The notes below the pieces were generated by a model. It did no database searches. It had not been told where the DNA came from and saw only the letters and a list, made by a program, of their open reading frames with translations. From Caldifarciminota bacterium (GTDB lineage Bacteria > Hydrothermota > UBA3072 > B12-G15), in NCBI GenBank assembly GCA_021163525.1, contig JAGGTX010000238.1:1-7949 (forward strand): a stretch of 7,949 nt of DNA, read 5' to 3'. Below are positions 5,875-7,949 of this stretch, one piece after another. A program made the translations under genes and the position numbers. The stretch's first letter is position 1. Each line of letters opens with the position of its first letter.

Positions 5875-5950
5875 ATTTCACCAGATTTAAAACCTGTTTT
5901 AAAATTCAATAAAACATGGCTGCGAAGAAAATAATTTGTCAAGTTTTTCC
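5822..5950. repeat. Dispersed intergenic repeat, copy B
   Basis: Direct-orientation partner of 2566-2682, about 3.3 kb away, with the same ordered blocks and one indel of about 14 nt. It fills most of the gap between the DUF89 gene and the 42-codon ORF. Confidence 0.55.
5886..5903. promoter_or_regulatory. 18-bp operator-like palindrome in repeat copy B
   Basis: TTTAAAAC, CT, GTTTTAAA: perfect 8-bp arms. It lies 12-29 nt upstream of the 42-codon ORF start on the minus strand. In copy A only the AAAC-CT-GTTT core survives. It could be a binding site for a dimeric regulator; no regulator is identified and AT-rich palindromes arise by chance. Confidence 0.3.
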
Positions 5951-5982
5951 ATTGATTGAAAATTTTGGATACCGGTGTAAAT

Positions 5983-6831
5983 TTATCTTTGTCTACCCCT
6001 TTCAAATATAAAGTCGTATTTTTTCACACCCATGTATTCAGCAACATAATCACATTTTGCCCTCAAGAGGAAGAAGACCTCCCTGTCTATATCAACAAGG
6101 GTTTCGGTGTTTGCATGCCCTTTTGCAATAACGACATCCACATCATAAAATATCCTTCTGAAATCTTCTGATACCTCTTCCATGATTATTCCCAGAGAGT
6201 CTGAACCCGTTTCAACAATCTCAGCAATATTCTCAATCCCTGTTCCATATATATCCTTTATTGTGATGTCGTTTATCACGGGCCCGGACTTAACTGCAAC
6301 CATTCTCTTCAGCCCTGTAATCTCCTCAAGGAGAATCCTGTCAAAAATAATCTCACCTGCATTGTCTGCTATCAGTAGCAGGGATTTTGCCCCTTTTAAT
6401 CTTTCTCTAAAAATTTCTTTCTCGTCCTTTTTGAACTCAAAATGGAGTTCCTCTTCCAGTTTTTCAAAGTCAAGACGAATCTCTCCACTGACACCCAGGT
6501 CTATTGCATTCCCCAGTGCAGAGACCTTCAATGCAGCGCCAAGCGGGTCGTGTGAATTCCTGACATACTCTTTAAGAAGGGGGTAAACCTCCAAGGCAAT
6601 CTCATTCTCCCTCCTCTTTTCCTCAAGGTATGGGTCCTCTTTCCCTGTCTCGGTCCTTATAATCCTGCTTATGATTGTCCCCATATGTGCAGGTGTTTTA
6701 TCAGGTTTTATACTGGCAATCCCCCTGGCAACCTTTATCATGAGTTCTGTATTGTTTTCCTCTCCAACAAACTTCATTGTCCTCAATGCAAAGTTCATTG
6801 CTCAGGGAAAACACACAGGCTTTATTTTCAT
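5983..6831 (-). CDS. DUF89-family metal-dependent phosphatase with in-frame TGA in its N-terminal CxxC motif (candidate selenoprotein)
   Basis: COG1578/DUF89-type damage-control phosphatase. Numbering from the ATG at 6831, it shows DPYLEEKRREN (about 66-76), the metal-site motif DNAGEI (156-161), KSGPVIND (181-188), AKGHANTETL (236-245) and LLRAKCDYVAEYMG (255-268). All active-site regions are intact and length is normal at 282 codons. The start at 6831 is supported by GGAGG 4 nt upstream and an ATGA overlap with the thiL stop. From there it reads MKIKPVCFP, TGA (6802-6804), AMNFALR. Family members have CxxC here, so TGA replaces the second Cys. Either selenocysteine is inserted, or it is a nonsense mutation or error, or translation starts at the internal ATG (6798), which has no good Shine-Dalgarno and loses the motif. 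Family members hydrolyse phosphate esters of damaged or excess metabolites; the substrate here is unknown. Stop TAA. Confidence 0.85.
6771..6794 (-). promoter_or_regulatory. SECIS-like hairpin downstream of the in-frame TGA
   Basis: On the minus strand ACTT, bulge TG, CATTG, loop AGGA, CAATG, AAGT can fold as a 9-bp stem with a 2-nt bulge. The loop has G at its second position, about 20 nt after the TGA. Bacterial SECIS elements lie just after the UGA with a G early in a small apical loop. The stem is AU-rich and short, and a competing hairpin (CAATG/CATTG, 6799-6784) exists, so this is suggestive only. Confidence 0.3.
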
Positions 6832-7706
6832 TCCACCTCCCTGAAGTGTTCAAATCCCTCTGGAGATGCAGGATTTCCATCCAGGTTAATCCCGATCCCT
6901 CCCGTCACCTCTCCAATCCTGGTCACATAATCTTCTTTAATATCATCAGGTGAAGTGAAGAGAAGTTCATATTCTTCTCCACTATTCACAGAGAATTTAA
7001 CAGGGTCTAAGTCTCTCTCTTTGCAATAATACATGGCATCCTGATTAACCGGGATTCTCTCCCCAGAAAGATTTATTGATACACCATTTATTTTGCTTAT
7101 TCTCTCTGCGTCTCTCAAAAGTCCATCTGATATATCAATCATTGATGTGATGTTGTATTTCTTCACAAGTTCAATCCCCTCTTTTATCCTGGGAAGTGGT
7201 TTTATAAATTTTTCTGTTGCCCTTTCTCCCGACAAAAAAAGTTCAAGCCCTGCCCTTGAACCACCAAGTTCACCTGTGATATAAACATAATCACCAGGTC
7301 CTGCTCCTCTTCGCATAATTGGTTTCTCTGCCTTACCAACAATGGTGAATGAAAGCACAGCAAGTCTGGAAAATACGGTATCACCGCCCGCAAGTTCCAC
7401 TCCATATATATGAGCAAGTTCAGAAATACCCTTAACCAATTCTTTGATCACTTCACCACTTTCCCCTGCTATACCCATAAAAAAATACTCAGGTTTTCCA
7501 CCCATGGCTGCTATATCACTCAGTGCACCTGCAAAACTCCTCCAGCCAGCATAATAAAAGGGAAGTTTTTCAGGAAAATGTGTTCCCATAATAAAAATAT
7601 CCTTTGTTATAATCCTGTTATCAATCAATGCACAATCATCACCAATAAGTGCGGATGAAAAAAGGTTATCTATATATTCTATTAAAAAATCTTCAGTCCT
7701 TTTCAC
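6828..7706 (-). CDS. thiL: Thiamine-monophosphate kinase
   Basis: 292 aa; phosphorylates thiamine monophosphate to thiamine diphosphate with ATP, the last step of cofactor synthesis, in the cytoplasm. The family's motifs appear in order: LIGDDCA (20-26, metal/ATP), TKDIFIMGTHF (34-44), SDIAAMGGKP (63-72), GGDT (107-110), ISDGL (192-196), GEEYELLFT (243-251) and a C-terminal GFEHF (284-288). It is slightly shorter than the roughly 325-aa E. coli enzyme. The GTG start follows AAGGG and overlaps the upstream membrane-protein gene by 14 nt; no other in-frame start keeps the IGDD motif. The TGA stop overlaps the DUF89 ATG (ATGA). Related AIR-synthase-fold SelD was considered, but the ISDGL, GEEYELL and GFEHF motifs fit ThiL. 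Confidence 0.92.
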   Translation of the reverse strand: MKRTEDFLIEYIDNLFSSALIGDDCALIDNRIITKDIFIMGTHFPEKLPFYYAGWRSFAGALSDIAAMGGKPEYFFMGIAGESGEVIKELVKGISELAHIYGVELAGGDTVFSRLAVLSFTIVGKAEKPIMRRGAGPGDYVYITGELGGSRAGLELFLSGERATEKFIKPLPRIKEGIELVKKYNITSMIDISDGLLRDAERISKINGVSINLSGERIPVNQDAMYYCKERDLDPVKFSVNSGEEYELLFTSPDDIKEDYVTRIGEVTGGIGINLDGNPASPEGFEHFREVE

Positions 7707-7949
7707 CCCTTACCCTTATCTTCAACTCCTCTTTTTTCTTTTCAAGTGAATTTATAACGGAATGAACAGGTTCACTCCCACCACCTACAAGCAAACCTGT
7801 GAGAAAGTAATCCACTATATACAGTATAGAATAGGGGTTATTTGTAGTCCCTACACCAAGATTTGTGAACACACCAAGTTTTGAGAATATTCCAATTTTT
7901 CCGAAAAAGGTGATTATAAGAGAAACCCCTGTGCAAAGAAACCACATAA
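7693..7949 (-). CDS. Membrane protein, C-terminal part, cut by the window edge
   Basis: At least 84 codons, open to the window edge, so the ATG at 7947 may be internal. It has an N-terminal hydrophobic segment (FLCTGVSLIITFF), a second one around YSILYIVDYFLTGLLVGGG, then SEPVHSVINSLEKKKEEL, a charged tail likely to be helical and cytoplasmic. The GGGSEPVHSxI segment looks like a conserved feature of small uncharacterised membrane proteins, but I cannot name a family. It is first in view of the operon and overlaps thiL by 14 nt. Stop TGA. Confidence 0.6.
   Translation of the reverse strand, partial: MWFLCTGVSLIITFFGKIGIFSKLGVFTNLGVGTTNNPYSILYIVDYFLTGLLVGGGSEPVHSVINSLEKKKEELKIRVRGEKD

Noticed and set aside
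5937..5942. TTGACA on the minus strand in both dispersed repeat copies as a promoter
   Set aside because: No acceptable -10 lies at 15-19 nt spacing in either copy.
5956..6586. Plus-strand frames opposite the DUF89 gene
   Set aside because: They are shadows; the Ser-rich translations reflect the antisense of a well-supported gene.
6802..6804. Reassigned TGA codon (TGA = Trp or Gly code) as explanation for the DUF89 reading
   Set aside because: TGA ends thiL, the lipoprotein and the propeller gene at natural C-termini, so it is a normal stop in this genome.
6685..7658. Frames at 6685-6930, 7093-7284, 7202-7417 and 7410-7658
   Set aside because: They overlap thiL or the DUF89 start in other frames and have no domain support.
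6828..7706. SelD (selenophosphate synthetase) as identity of the AIR-synthase-fold gene
   Set aside because: It was tempting next to a candidate selenoprotein, but the SDIAAMGG, ISDGL, GEEYELLF and C-terminal GFEHF motifs are those of ThiL, and the SelD N-terminal Cys/Sec loop is missing.

Overview
The window reads as a low-to-moderate GC (by eye about 40%) Gram-negative-type bacterium using the standard code, with TGA clearly serving as stop at several genes. A secreted beta-propeller protein with a type IX secretion (T9SS) type A C-terminal domain, a lipoprotein with a lipobox and a small beta-rich envelope protein point to the FCB group or a related candidate phylum such as WOR-3/Hydrothermae. 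That placement is inference; no rRNA is present.

Layout. Positions 1-2266 hold a minus-strand envelope operon: a leaderless-looking promoter, a 142-aa beta-rich protein, a 198-aa lipoprotein, an ArsB/NhaD/SLC13-type permease, and the first codons of a further gene at the window edge. Positions 2267-2821 are intergenic and hold a 200-bp inverted-repeat mobile element (element 1) and one copy of a dispersed repeat. Positions 2822-4210 (plus strand) encode the T9SS beta-propeller. Positions 4308-4508 hold a second copy of the mobile element in opposite orientation (element 2), directly upstream of the promoter of rpmB (bL28, 4585-4779), whose terminator lies inside an opposing pseudogene. Positions 4793-5749 are decayed: a 5'-truncated, frameshifted radical SAM gene and a 3'-truncated, frameshifted isoprenylcysteine methyltransferase-like gene meet at a 58-bp element with the same GGGACGG termini (element 3). 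A 42-codon ORF and the second copy of the dispersed repeat follow (5746-5950). Positions 5983-7949 (minus strand) are a tightly coupled operon: membrane protein (partial), thiL, and a DUF89-family phosphatase.

The most interesting observation is in the DUF89 gene. Its natural start, coupled to thiL by an ATGA overlap and preceded by GGAGG, reads through an in-frame TGA at exactly the second cysteine of the family's N-terminal CxxC motif. A hairpin with a G in its loop follows about 20 nt downstream. This is a candidate selenocysteine (CxxU) DUF89 protein, with a recent nonsense mutation or sequencing error as the main alternative. The second theme is a family of GGGGACGG-ended miniature elements with 8-bp iterated subterminal repeats. 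They bracket the T9SS cargo gene, interrupt one open frame, sit at the rpmB promoter and mark a gene-gene deletion scar.
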